The position numbers and the translations under genes are program-made. A stretch of DNA of 22,339 bases. Source: Bacteroidales bacterium (GTDB lineage Bacteria > Bacteroidota > Bacteroidia > Bacteroidales > UBA932). Of the stretch, positions 1-8,751 are shown piece by piece. Numbering within the stretch: position 1 is the first letter of the stretch; every line of letters begins with the position of its first letter. The notes below the pieces were generated by a model, which had not been told where the DNA came from, ran no database searches, and saw only the letters and a program-made list of their open reading frames with translations. The stretch is taken from NCBI GenBank assembly GCA_016293535.1, contig JAEDEB010000035.1, positions 1 to 22,339 on the forward strand, given 5' to 3'.

Positions 1-72
1 TGTATACGCAAGTAATTGAAAACTATTTAATTGTTAAATTTTTAACGAAGTATTGATTAATGACACATAATT

Positions 73-2136
73 ATGAACAGACACTACCAATTCATTCTTG
101 CTGCGGCAGTTGCTCTTCTTGCTGCGGGCTGCAATCCTGAAGGACCGGAAGGAAGCGGCAACGGTGACCAGACGGAAACCATTTCTTTCAAGATTCTTTC
201 TGCGGAGACTGTGGACGGGATATCTTCCGACTGGACCGACGGAGCCGAGGTTTCGGTGTTCGACGGTTTCAGCGGCACAAAGACCCAGACCAATGTTCTT
301 TACACGATTTCTGCTGCCGACGGTACAAAGGCTGACCTGACAACCAAGGTCAAGAAAGTCCAGAAGCAGGATACCTATGTGGCTCTCTACCCTTATGCGA
401 GCAGCAGCAGCTATTCCAAGGCTGACGGAACCCTGCGCATGACCTTGCCTTCTCTGCAGAATCATGCTCCTGATGGCGTTGCTCCAGGAGCTCTTCCTCT
501 CATTGCGACATCATCGAACAATGACCTCGCTTTCAGGCAGCTCTGTGGAGTGTTCCGCATCTCGCTGACCGGAGAAGTCTCCATCGAGAGCATAGAGATT
601 GACGCCGAAAGTGTCAGTGGACAGGCGACTGTGGATGTTGCCACTGGGGAACTCACGATGGATGCGGAGGCTTCAAGGAACATCACCTACAGCTGCGGTT
701 CCCCTGTGGCCCTCAGCGCGGAACCTACCGTGTTCAATATCGTGCTGCCTCCTGCAGAATATGCGGAGATTTACTACACGGTATATGCTTCGGACGGTAC
801 CAAACTCGAGTGCTGTGACGAGAATGTCACTATCGCTGCAGGACAGGTGAAAGATGCCGCGACGACTGTATATGACGCCAAGTTCGGCGGAATGATGACC
901 GACCTTTCAGACGAGGGATATGCAAACTGCTACATAGTTTCCAATCCTGGCAAGTACAGTTTCGACTGCGTCATTCCTGATGATGTCAAGACCGTGGTGA
1001 AGGGAAGTTCTGCACGCTGGCTCTGGGCTACTTCGGGGCTATGGACGTCTCAGGCAGAGGCTGATGCTTCCAAGATGATTACCGAGGTGGGTTACGATGC
1101 CGAACATGACAGGATAGTCTTCACTGTGCCGGACGGAATGATTTATGGCAATGTGGTAGTTGCGCTTATGAAGCAATATGAAGTGACCATTCCTGCCGAT
1201 GAGGATGCGGGTACTACTGACATTACCGAAAACAGGGAATGCATAGAATATACCTGGCATCTGTGGTTCACTCCGCGTGTCTCCACTGTGAATGTCGGAG
1301 GTGTGGCATTCATGGACAGGAATCTCGGCGCGGGAGGAGTATTCGACCCTCGCTCCACTACCTGTGACAACTGCCGCGGTCTTTCCTATCAGTGGGACCG
1401 CAAGGATCCGTTCCCGGGCCCGAAGACAGGTTATAAGGTGGAGACAGATATCAGTTTTGAACCTGGAGTCACTACCTTCTACTGCGTAAACAACGAAACC
1501 ATGGTCGACAGGTGGCTCAACAATGCCGTAGGCCGTCCTGGCCTTCCAAGCGGCGCCGCTGACCCGCAACTCGCTTTCAACTGCCAGGTTCCTCATTTCT
1601 CCGATTATTCGGGAAGGGTAATACCTCTTCTTTTCCAGGACAATTCTGCAACAGACGTCGTCAAGGCCTACTCCCAGATTCCTTTCACTTTCCTCGCAGG
1701 AGGTACCAACCACCCTGCCAGCAGCGGTGGAACAATCAAGTCATGGAATGACGTAGCCAATCCTTGTCCTTATGGATACCACATTCCGAGCCAGGAGGAG
1801 GCAAGTGTGCTGATGAACTCTGAGACAGTGACCGTAGCAATTGACCAGGTTGTACCTGAGACGGAAGGAGAGATGATAAATACAGCTACCACCGTATTCA
1901 ACGGCAGTCTCAACTTCCCTCATACCGGCTATCGCGGATATGCCACCGGCCCGACTAGGGCTCTCATTGCAAAGGCCGGACTCGATGGCAGGTACATACT
2001 CAAGGAGACAACATCTTCAAATGTCAACCACGCCTCCTGGATTGTGATAGGCAGCGGACCGGAGGAAAGCAACCTTTGCTCAATAAGTGATTACAACCGT
2101 CTCCACGGCGGATATGTTCGTTGCGTCAGGAACTGA
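73..2136 (+). CDS. Fimbrillin-like surface lipoprotein with C-terminal FISUMP-like domain
   Basis: Predicted outer-membrane lipoprotein of 687 residues. The signal peptide is hydrophobic and ends in the lipobox LAAGC, with Cys20 as the lipid-anchored residue. Residues about 35-280 look like a fimbrillin/Mfa-type beta domain: early WTDGAEVSVF, ALYPYAS, then FRQLCGVFRISL near 154-165. A middle segment starts at ANCYIVSNPGKY (about 283). The C-terminal part has MDRNLGAGG (about 414), WDRKDPFPGP, NPCPYGYHIPS (about 564) and ends GYVRCVRN, the pattern of the Fibrobacter succinogenes major paralogous domain type. It is paralogous to the gene at 4144-6060, sharing the same three-part order. The ATG at 73 puts the signal peptide at the very N-terminus. 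The next gene follows almost at once, so co-transcription is likely. The role is probably surface adhesion or glycan binding; the ligand is unknown. Confidence 0.85.
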   Translation: MNRHYQFILAAAVALLAAGCNPEGPEGSGNGDQTETISFKILSAETVDGISSDWTDGAEVSVFDGFSGTKTQTNVLYTISAADGTKADLTTKVKKVQKQDTYVALYPYASSSSYSKADGTLRMTLPSLQNHAPDGVAPGALPLIATSSNNDLAFRQLCGVFRISLTGEVSIESIEIDAESVSGQATVDVATGELTMDAEASRNITYSCGSPVALSAEPTVFNIVLPPAEYAEIYYTVYASDGTKLECCDENVTIAAGQVKDAATTVYDAKFGGMMTDLSDEGYANCYIVSNPGKYSFDCVIPDDVKTVVKGSSARWLWATSGLWTSQAEADASKMITEVGYDAEHDRIVFTVPDGMIYGNVVVALMKQYEVTIPADEDAGTTDITENRECIEYTWHLWFTPRVSTVNVGGVAFMDRNLGAGGVFDPRSTTCDNCRGLSYQWDRKDPFPGPKTGYKVETDISFEPGVTTFYCVNNETMVDRWLNNAVGRPGLPSGAADPQLAFNCQVPHFSDYSGRVIPLLFQDNSATDVVKAYSQIPFTFLAGGTNHPASSGGTIKSWNDVANPCPYGYHIPSQEEASVLMNSETVTVAIDQVVPETEGEMINTATTVFNGSLNFPHTGYRGYATGPTRALIAKAGLDGRYILKETTSSNVNHASWIVIGSGPEESNLCSISDYNRLHGGYVRCVRN

Positions 2137-2141
2137 TAGAA

Positions 2142-4106
2142 GTGGACAGATTTCTAAGAACCATACTCATAGCCCTTTCGGCCCTTCCGCTGATGTTCTG
2201 TTCGGCGGAGGGGCAGGGGGTTCCTGCCATCGAGGACAGAGAGGTATATCTCAGCAAGGAAGAACTCGAATTCACTGCGGAAGGCGGGTCTGTCACCATA
2301 CATGTCACATCGGAATTCCCGTGGGAAGTCATTGTTTATGACGGAGAAGGCTGGGTGGACGTGAGTCCTGTGACAAGCTCTGACGAGAGTGAGACAACTG
2401 ATGTTGCCATCAAGGTCTCCTCAAACAAGGGCTATGAGTCCCGCGCGGCGGAGGTGGTGTTCTCGTCCGAATACAAGGACGGAGTACTTGCCGTAACCCA
2501 GTCGGCCCTTCCTCTGCCTGATGAGTGTTGCCAGCTTTCCTCGACCGAGGCTCATTTCAATGCGGACCGCAACGACCGCTATCCTTTCTTTGTGACGACT
2601 TACAACGAGGATGTGCTTGTCAGCTGCGATGCCGACTGGCTGGTGATTGAGGGTGCCGAACAGGGGTTCATTCCAGCCCTGACGGAGAATGCACGCATCG
2701 TGGTCGGGCCGAAAACACCGAACACGGCTTTCAGCAAACTTGAAGCGAATCTGAGCTTCAGGGGAAAGGATTCCGGCAAAAAGGTAACTGCGACAGTCAC
2801 TCAGGACGCGGCCAGAGTCTGCTACGGATTCCCGGCACGCTGGGAGTATCTTTCCTCTGATACAGCTGAATGGCCAAAGCTCAAACTTGCCTATGCCAAT
2901 GCCGGCAGCGGCAAGGGTGCAGCCTATTTCCACGTCGTGAATGTCGGGGGTTCCGAACCGTCATACTCTTCGAATTTCAGCGGGCCTGCCTATGGAAACA
3001 TGGGCAAGGATGACTATGTGGAGTACTGCGTACCTGTTACCAGCCTCGAAGCCGGAACCCGCATCGACTTCTACACCAGTGTTGAGGCTACGGGCGACTA
3101 TTCTCCGAAATATTGGATTTTCGAATATTGGGATGAAGGACGCTGGAACAAAGTGCCGGATCAGAACGGGGATTTGAAGACTGCGGATGACGGGACTGTC
3201 TACTCATATTATATGAAGCATTTCGACAGCTACCAGATACGCTCATTCCTCCAGAGTTTCACCCTCAAGGACAAGGTGGAGAACGATTATGTCCGTATGA
3301 GATGCCGTGTTGCCGGGAATACGAAAGCCTATCCTTCCGGATATGTATTCATGAGGCAGATGTACCTGATTGGCTGCGTGATAGAGGCCCATCAGCCATC
3401 CTCCTCGCCGGCTGTCAGGGACATCTCCAAACTGGGTGTGCTCGGAAATTCGTTCACCTATTGCTACAGCACCTTCTGGATGCTCAAGTCCATAGCCCGC
3501 TCGCAGGGCCACGAACTCGTTGTCCGCGCGAATATCAAGGGCTCCCAGACCTTCGGGAACCATCTCTCCCTCGAGTATTCGAGAAACGTATATGAGGAGG
3601 ATGGCTACGACTATGTGCTGATTCAGGACCAGAGTACCCAGGCTGCAGTTTACATGAGCGACCCTTCAGCCCATGCCGACATCGCGGAAAACACCCAGGC
3701 GCTGGCCTCCAAGTTCAAGGAGAAATCCCCGGATGCGAAGGTCATACTCGAAGCAACATGGTCGTATCCGATGACGGACAACAGTTTCGCCGGGTACAAT
3801 TCTTATGAAGAGTTTGACCGTCTTCTTCAGACAGGTACGGACGCAATCGCTGCGAAATCCCCTGCCGTGGATATGGTTTCCCCTATAGGAAAGGCATTTG
3901 CGGCTGCGAGGGAACAGGGAATCAATATGTACCGTACTTCCGACAAGAAACATCAGAGTCGTGAGGGTGCATATCTCAAGTCCTGTGTCAATTACCTTAT
4001 GATTTTCGGAGAACCGTTCTCCGGCGAGGTCGAGAACTGCGGTGTCAGCGACGCTGTAGCCGCAAAGCTCCGTGCCATCGCGGAAGCGGCAGTCCTTTCA
4101 GAATGA
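2142..4106 (+). CDS. BACON-BACON-SGNH hydrolase (DUF4886-like), exported
   Basis: Predicted exported esterase of 654 residues. After a hydrophobic N-terminus (RTILIALSALPLMFC) come two BACON-type beta-sandwich repeats at about 35-120 and 125-222, each ending in a strand of the 'VTQ(S/D)A' type. A beta-rich middle region of unknown fold spans about 225-425. The C-terminal SGNH domain has LGNSF with nucleophile Ser437, and DKKH with Asp601 and His604, followed by REGAYL. This layout fits DUF4886-type SGNH hydrolases, which I would expect to act on ester groups of glycans. I prefer the GTG start at 2142, six bases after the upstream stop. A TTG at 2121 in the same frame would overlap the previous gene and add seven polar residues before the signal. 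The possible lipobox (LMFC at 17-20) has an unusual Phe at -1, so lipidation is uncertain. Confidence 0.8.
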   Translation: MDRFLRTILIALSALPLMFCSAEGQGVPAIEDREVYLSKEELEFTAEGGSVTIHVTSEFPWEVIVYDGEGWVDVSPVTSSDESETTDVAIKVSSNKGYESRAAEVVFSSEYKDGVLAVTQSALPLPDECCQLSSTEAHFNADRNDRYPFFVTTYNEDVLVSCDADWLVIEGAEQGFIPALTENARIVVGPKTPNTAFSKLEANLSFRGKDSGKKVTATVTQDAARVCYGFPARWEYLSSDTAEWPKLKLAYANAGSGKGAAYFHVVNVGGSEPSYSSNFSGPAYGNMGKDDYVEYCVPVTSLEAGTRIDFYTSVEATGDYSPKYWIFEYWDEGRWNKVPDQNGDLKTADDGTVYSYYMKHFDSYQIRSFLQSFTLKDKVENDYVRMRCRVAGNTKAYPSGYVFMRQMYLIGCVIEAHQPSSSPAVRDISKLGVLGNSFTYCYSTFWMLKSIARSQGHELVVRANIKGSQTFGNHLSLEYSRNVYEEDGYDYVLIQDQSTQAAVYMSDPSAHADIAENTQALASKFKEKSPDAKVILEATWSYPMTDNSFAGYNSYEEFDRLLQTGTDAIAAKSPAVDMVSPIGKAFAAAREQGINMYRTSDKKHQSREGAYLKSCVNYLMIFGEPFSGEVENCGVSDAVAAKLRAIAEAAVLSE

Positions 4107-4143
4107 ATATAATTGATTTTCAATTACTAACCACATAATCAGC

Positions 4144-6060
4144 ATGAATCTCAGACTAACCATTCCATTTCTCGCTGCCCTTGCCGCTATCGTGTCCTGT
4201 GACAAAGGACTTGAAAGCGACGGACCTTCAGGCCCGGCAGTCTCGGGACAGTCTTTCAGGGCTGTCACGGAAGTTCCGGTTCCGGCAGGCTCCACCAAGG
4301 CATTCGATCCTGCCGTCAAGGCATTCCGCTTCGAAATTGGAGATGAAATTGCCGTTTCCGACGGTACCGTCACCTCCATCTTTGTGGCAACATCCCTGAC
4401 TGACTCGGACGTGAGTTTTACTCTCAAGGCGGGCGAGACTGCCCTCGCCGACGAAGGCGTGACCTACAAGGCCTACTATCCCGCATCCATCGCCCCTGGC
4501 CTCAGCGGCGTCGCCGGCCAGTCCGGCTGCTATATGATGCAGCAGCAGGTGAACTCGAACGGTGACATTCCTGACGGGAAGACTGTCAACTATTCAGAAT
4601 CCAGATACGAATCAAACCCGATGTACGCAGAGTCGTCGACCAAGGATCTTCAGTTCAAGAATCTCTGCGCGCTTCTTTGTGTCACTCTCGCCCAGCCTGA
4701 AGGTACTGACAACGCTATATCCCAACTTATCTTCCAATGTCCCGGAACGCCTATGTTCGGTCCTTTCGAGGAGAGAGAAGGTGTGATGACAATAAGTTCG
4801 TCCGGTCCTGATTATGGCAGAATTGCCACAAAGAACTCCAATGCGAAATATATTTCCGCTTCGAACAAATATTACATCGCCATTCCTCAAGGCACTTACT
4901 CGGCGGCAGAGTTCATCGTTCAGAACAACAAGCGCATGAAACAGCACTATTTCATGAAGGAGGGAAGCAGCCTTACGGTCGAAAGGAACAAGATATACAA
5001 TATTACCCTACAGGTAGATGACCTCCGCTATGACCTTACTGACGGTGATGCCATACTCGGAATATCCAGTCTCGGTACCTATTCTCCGTCAAACTGTTAC
5101 CTCATTCATGCCATAAGCGGTGGCAAATATTGCTTCAAGGCGACGCGAGGACCGGTCGACGAGCCTCTTGAGGGCGTGGCAAGTGTGGAGGTTCTTTGGA
5201 GGGCGCAGATTTCCAAGACCATGACTGCTGAACAGGTCGTTATGGATGATGGACTGGAGTACAGGAACGGTTACGTATATTTTACCACGTCCAACAATCA
5301 GGGAAATGCATTGATAGGAGCACGCGATGCTGAAGGAAAACTTTTGTGGAGCTGGCACATCTGGCTTCTGAATTCCAGCGACGAACCGTCAGTTCAGACA
5401 TATCCCAACGGCTCTGTCGTGCTTGACAGAAATGTCGGCGCCATTGCAGGAAATTTCGATGAAGGAGATAATACCAACTACCATAACGGCCTCTATTACC
5501 AGTATGGAAGGAAGGAGCCTTTCCCTACAAGGACCGGCAGCACGACTGCAGTATCTCCTTGGTCCGGAACGACCACCCTTGAAAGAACTGTCGTTACGGA
5601 ACAAGTCACGATAGAGGATGCCATTCAGAACCCTGGAAAATTGTATTGCATTGAGGCTGATTGGACAAGTGACCCTGCTGCAAGCTGGGATACTCAGGAC
5701 AAATCCATCTACGACCCGTGCCCTTCCGGATACAGGGTCTGGACAAAGGCTTGCTGGGCAAACTACTCCATTGATGACGTTACAGTTGTGTCAGGTGCTA
5801 CGATTAGCAGCAAAGCCACAAATGCCGGATATACTTTGAATCTGCCGGAATCGGTAGCTTATTATCCAGTAACGGGATATACAAAGTGGAATGACGGTAA
5901 ACTTACAAAACCGACCCTTTTGTTCCGCTCATGGACAAGGGAAAACAAATCCTATCTGTATATTACACATGATACCGATTTGAAGCTCGTTTCTATGGGG
6001 GCAGCCGTAAACACCTATTCGACATACGCGCAGACTGTCCGCTGCGAAAGAATACAGTAA
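4144..6060 (+). CDS. Fimbrillin-like surface lipoprotein, paralogue of the first
   Basis: Predicted lipoprotein of 638 residues with signal peptide and lipobox AIVSC (Cys19). The N-terminal fimbrillin-like region has FEIGDEIAVSDG, YKAYYPAS and LQFKNLCALLCVTL. The middle block begins SNCYLIHAISGGKYCFKA (about 318) and includes VEVLWRAQ and LLWSWHIWL. The C-terminal FISUMP-like block has VVLDRNVGA, YYQYGRKEPFP (about 450) and YDPCPSGYRVW (about 522), ending VRCER. All three blocks line up with the lipoprotein at 73-2136 although identity looks low, so this is an old duplication. It lies 37 bp after the SGNH hydrolase gene. No catalytic motif is visible; a structural or binding role at the cell surface is the likeliest reading. 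Confidence 0.85.
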   Translation: MNLRLTIPFLAALAAIVSCDKGLESDGPSGPAVSGQSFRAVTEVPVPAGSTKAFDPAVKAFRFEIGDEIAVSDGTVTSIFVATSLTDSDVSFTLKAGETALADEGVTYKAYYPASIAPGLSGVAGQSGCYMMQQQVNSNGDIPDGKTVNYSESRYESNPMYAESSTKDLQFKNLCALLCVTLAQPEGTDNAISQLIFQCPGTPMFGPFEEREGVMTISSSGPDYGRIATKNSNAKYISASNKYYIAIPQGTYSAAEFIVQNNKRMKQHYFMKEGSSLTVERNKIYNITLQVDDLRYDLTDGDAILGISSLGTYSPSNCYLIHAISGGKYCFKATRGPVDEPLEGVASVEVLWRAQISKTMTAEQVVMDDGLEYRNGYVYFTTSNNQGNALIGARDAEGKLLWSWHIWLLNSSDEPSVQTYPNGSVVLDRNVGAIAGNFDEGDNTNYHNGLYYQYGRKEPFPTRTGSTTAVSPWSGTTTLERTVVTEQVTIEDAIQNPGKLYCIEADWTSDPAASWDTQDKSIYDPCPSGYRVWTKACWANYSIDDVTVVSGATISSKATNAGYTLNLPESVAYYPVTGYTKWNDGKLTKPTLLFRSWTRENKSYLYITHDTDLKLVSMGAAVNTYSTYAQTVRCERIQ

Positions 6061-6062
6061 TG

Positions 6063-6230
6063 ATGTTTGATGATAATTTGACAGACAGAATTATGAATAC
6101 TGATTATATTGCACCGGAAGTCTTTGTATGTCTGATTCAGCCGGAGAGTATTATCTGCCTTTCCGGTACAGAATCCGCGGGCCCGACCGAGACATACGGA
6201 GACGGTGAAGACATTGACAACCTCTTCTGA
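6063..6230 (+). CDS. Short protein of the Bacteroidales 'Y-x-x-P-E-V' type, coupled to next gene
   Basis: Open frame of 55 residues from ATG 6063, two bases after the preceding stop; its own stop TGA overlaps the next ATG in TGATG at 6228-6232. A second in-frame ATG at 6093 would give 45 residues starting MNTDYIAPEV. The protein has YIAPEVFVCLIQPESIICLS (15-34), a Gly/Thr/Ser-rich stretch and a very acidic tail (GDGEDIDNLF). There is no signal peptide or membrane helix. From memory, many Bacteroidales encode 45-70 residue proteins with Y-x-x-P then hydrophobic, E, hydrophobic, S, next to fimbrillin-like lipoprotein genes, with no known function. The exact tiling between neighbours and the coupling argue that it is real. 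Cys23 and Cys32 are notable. Confidence 0.65.
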   Translation: MFDDNLTDRIMNTDYIAPEVFVCLIQPESIICLSGTESAGPTETYGDGEDIDNLF

Positions 6231-7972
6231 TGGGCAGGCTCACTTCCATAATCCTTGCAGCCTCTGCAGCAACCTCTGCAGCAGCCCGTGCGGCTGCATT
6301 CTTTGCAGCGGCTGTCCTTGCGGCAGCAGCAGTCGGTTGTACCGAGAAACCTGGTCCTGACCCTGAACCTCAGCCGGATGTCCTCGACCCTATAGTGTCG
6401 TCTCTTTCATTCGGATGGGTGCCCGGAGACCGGATCAGCGTATTCAACGGACTTGGACCGGCGAACGCCAGATACGGGTGCATATCCGCAGACGGCGTTG
6501 CAATCTTCGGATTTCTCGATGAAGAGGATGCAGGCAACGGAGAAGAGCCTTCCAGCAGTGCGACGGAAGTGGATGCAGCCAAGGACCCGTGCCTGGCTGC
6601 ATACCCTTTCGACGCCTCATACCTTTACAGTGATTCCGATTTTTCCGTATCCTACACAATCCCTGCAAGTCTGGAATGGACAGGGAAGGGAATCCGCCGC
6701 GAGGAGATGCGCCTTTTCGGCCGCGTTGAGGGCGGAGTCCTGTCCGTTGCGCCGGTCTCCGGCATTCTGGGCCTGTCGATGACCGGGAATATGAGGATAT
6801 GCACCCTGACCCTTTCGGCTGAAGTTCCGCTGTCGGGTACGGCTGTGGTTGCGGTCGGGGAAGATGGACCTGTCCTTGGATGGACAGGGAAGAGTTCCAA
6901 ATCGTTGACGGTCAATTTCGACGGCGGTCACGAACTCGACGAAAATTCGGCGACGGAACTGGGTATCATCGTCCCCGCCGGTCGGTACGGGTCACTTTCC
7001 CTGCTCGCCACCGATGCGGATGGAAAAGAATATTCGTGTGCATTGGAAAATGTCGCAATTGCGGCTGGAGAATCTCTGCTCAAGGATGTAAAGTTCGAGG
7101 CGGAAGAACCGATTTTCGAACCATGGCCGGAGAGCGGGATGGAATCGAAGACATATATAACCAACGGAGTCATACAGATAGGTGTGGATATGTCTCGCGG
7201 CGGTTGCATATTCCATTTCTCTGACGCTTCGCGCAAGAAGAATGTTCTGAACCATTATGACAACGGCCGCTTCGTCCAGCAGTCCTTCTATGGGGATGAG
7301 GACGGCAGCCTATGGGCCGGAAACAGCTGGTGCTACAATCCCGTGCAGGGCGGCGGCTACCTCAGCAGATATCCTGCGCGCATAGTTTCCTCCGAGGTGG
7401 AGCAATCCTCGCTCAGTTGCGTGTCAGTCCCATACCATTGGGCGAATTGTGTCGAGCTTTCGGAATGTCTTATGACTGAGTCGATTGCCCTTGAAGGTCC
7501 GGTCGCTCACATTCGCTATACCTTCAAATACGACGGCACCGTTTCCCATGCCTCGCGCCATCAGGAGCTGCCGGCTGTATTCTGCAATTGGGAGTATTCG
7601 GAACTCCATTACTATAACGGTGCATACCCTTGGCAGGGGCAGGCCTTGAGCTCGCTGACACCGGACAACCGCCTGACCACAGGTGTCAACCAGTATCTCG
7701 AGCGCAATTCGTGGACAGAGAGATGGGCGGCGTATACCGATGCCGACGGCTACGGAATCGGTGTATATTCCCCTTCGTCCACCCTTGCTACCTTCTACAG
7801 AACAGGATATGGACCATCCGGTGCGACAAAGTCTTCTTGTTCATACATTGCGCCGCTGGGCATCTTTGGACTGACTCCTGGCCTGGAGAAAACTTACGAT
7901 GTCTACATGACCCTCGGAACCGTGGATGAGATTCGAGCCCGTTTCAAAACCGTTCACGACGGCAGGCAGTGA
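6230..7972 (+). CDS. Lipoprotein: fimbrillin-like N-domain plus carbohydrate-enzyme-like C-domain
   Basis: Predicted lipoprotein of 580 residues. The N-terminus is a long Ala-rich signal (about 36 residues) ending AAVGC, with Cys37 for lipidation, then a Pro/Glu/Asp linker. Residues about 50-290 resemble the fimbrillin-like domains of the neighbours: GWVPGDRISVFNG, AAYPFDASYLY, and a late VAIAAGESLLKDVKF. From about 308 the fold changes: GVDMSRGGCIFHFSD, NGRFVQQSFYG, NPVQGGGY, RHQELPAVFCN, ERWAAYTDADGYGIGVYSP. These read like a beta-sandwich domain seen in uncharacterised carbohydrate-active proteins, but I cannot name the family. Its ATG overlaps the stop of the 55-residue protein, so translation is probably coupled. 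Confidence 0.75.
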   Translation: MGRLTSIILAASAATSAAARAAAFFAAAVLAAAAVGCTEKPGPDPEPQPDVLDPIVSSLSFGWVPGDRISVFNGLGPANARYGCISADGVAIFGFLDEEDAGNGEEPSSSATEVDAAKDPCLAAYPFDASYLYSDSDFSVSYTIPASLEWTGKGIRREEMRLFGRVEGGVLSVAPVSGILGLSMTGNMRICTLTLSAEVPLSGTAVVAVGEDGPVLGWTGKSSKSLTVNFDGGHELDENSATELGIIVPAGRYGSLSLLATDADGKEYSCALENVAIAAGESLLKDVKFEAEEPIFEPWPESGMESKTYITNGVIQIGVDMSRGGCIFHFSDASRKKNVLNHYDNGRFVQQSFYGDEDGSLWAGNSWCYNPVQGGGYLSRYPARIVSSEVEQSSLSCVSVPYHWANCVELSECLMTESIALEGPVAHIRYTFKYDGTVSHASRHQELPAVFCNWEYSELHYYNGAYPWQGQALSSLTPDNRLTTGVNQYLERNSWTERWAAYTDADGYGIGVYSPSSTLATFYRTGYGPSGATKSSCSYIAPLGIFGLTPGLEKTYDVYMTLGTVDEIRARFKTVHDGRQ

Positions 7973-8004
7973 ATAGCCTTCCGATATTTATAATTACTGA
8001 TTCA

Positions 8005-8709
8005 ATGAAAAAGTCCGTTTCGTTCCTCTTCTTCGCTATTGCCTTCTCCTTTGTCTCAGCTGCCCAAAATCATCTGGTAGACTCCCTGATATCGAATGCA
8101 CCCGCCTACAACGAATACAACAGGGTGCGAAGGGACCTGTTTGCCCATCTTCCTGTCACGGAAAACAATATCGTTTTCTTCGGTGACAGCATCACCGACA
8201 GGTGCGAGTGGGACGAACTGATGGAGAATCAGTCCATACTCAACCGTGGCATAAGCGGTGACAGGGTGGTCTGGATGTTCGACAGATATGAAACGGTCGC
8301 GAAGGGCCATCCGGCGAAACTGTTCACAATGTGCGGAGTCAACGATCTTAACAGCGGACGCACATCCGCCGACCATACGGTGGCGATGATTGAAGAACTG
8401 CTCACCCGGTTTCACGCGCTCAGCCCCGGAACCGAGATTTATTTACAGAGCATACTGCCGATGAACCTTGACGTCCCCGCAAGGGCGAAGCAGCGTGGCA
8501 CTGACATCAATCAGCGTATAAGCTGCTGCGATGTTTCCCTGGCTGAGTGGTGTTCTCAACGCGATTGGGTGACTTACATAGATGTGGCTTCAGTGCTGAG
8601 CGATTCCGAGGGTATGCTGGACGCCGCTTACACCGTCGACGGCCTCCATCTCAACGCCGCCGGTTATGGTGCATGGAAGTCTTTGATTTTCAAATATGTA
8701 AATAATTGA
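8005..8709 (+). CDS. Secreted SGNH/GDSL-family esterase
   Basis: Exported hydrolase of 234 residues. A Sec signal peptide (MKKSVSFLFFAIAFSFVSA) is probably cleaved near residue 19-20; no lipobox is present. SGNH blocks are all visible: GDSITD with Ser62 as nucleophile, RGISGD (block II Gly), GVNDLNSG with Asn113 (block III), and DGLHLNAAGY with Asp212 and His215. Total length is normal for single-domain family members related to platelet-activating-factor acetylhydrolase-like and sialate or xylan O-acetylesterases. The substrate cannot be told from sequence. A GTG at 7969 in frame would overlap the previous gene and bury the signal peptide behind 12 residues, so the ATG at 8005 is chosen. It is the second SGNH enzyme of this cluster, which supports a glycan de-esterification theme. 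Confidence 0.88.
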   Translation: MKKSVSFLFFAIAFSFVSAAQNHLVDSLISNAPAYNEYNRVRRDLFAHLPVTENNIVFFGDSITDRCEWDELMENQSILNRGISGDRVVWMFDRYETVAKGHPAKLFTMCGVNDLNSGRTSADHTVAMIEELLTRFHALSPGTEIYLQSILPMNLDVPARAKQRGTDINQRISCCDVSLAEWCSQRDWVTYIDVASVLSDSEGMLDAAYTVDGLHLNAAGYGAWKSLIFKYVNN

Positions 8710-8724
8710 GGGATAGCAGGTCGG

Positions 8725-8751
8725 CGATGGCCTATTAGTCGATGGCCTATT
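8725..8751. repeat. 12-bp direct repeat at the end of the thioesterase gene
   Basis: The 12-mer CGATGGCCTATT occurs at 8725-8736 and 8740-8751, a period of 15 bp. The second copy contains the TAG stop of the minus-strand thioesterase. Read on that strand, the duplication gives further stops (TAA TAG) shortly after the first. It lies in the short gap between two convergent genes, where no T-tract terminator is seen. Confidence 0.75.

Noticed and set aside
1039..1713. A 224-codon minus-strand frame inside the first lipoprotein gene
   Set aside because: No conserved pattern and fully covered by a gene with clear domains on the plus strand.
2121..2142. Frameshift joining the first lipoprotein and the BACON-SGNH gene into one broken gene
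   Set aside because: The first protein has a proper family C-terminus (YVRCVRN) and the second begins with its own signal peptide, so they are two intact neighbouring genes.
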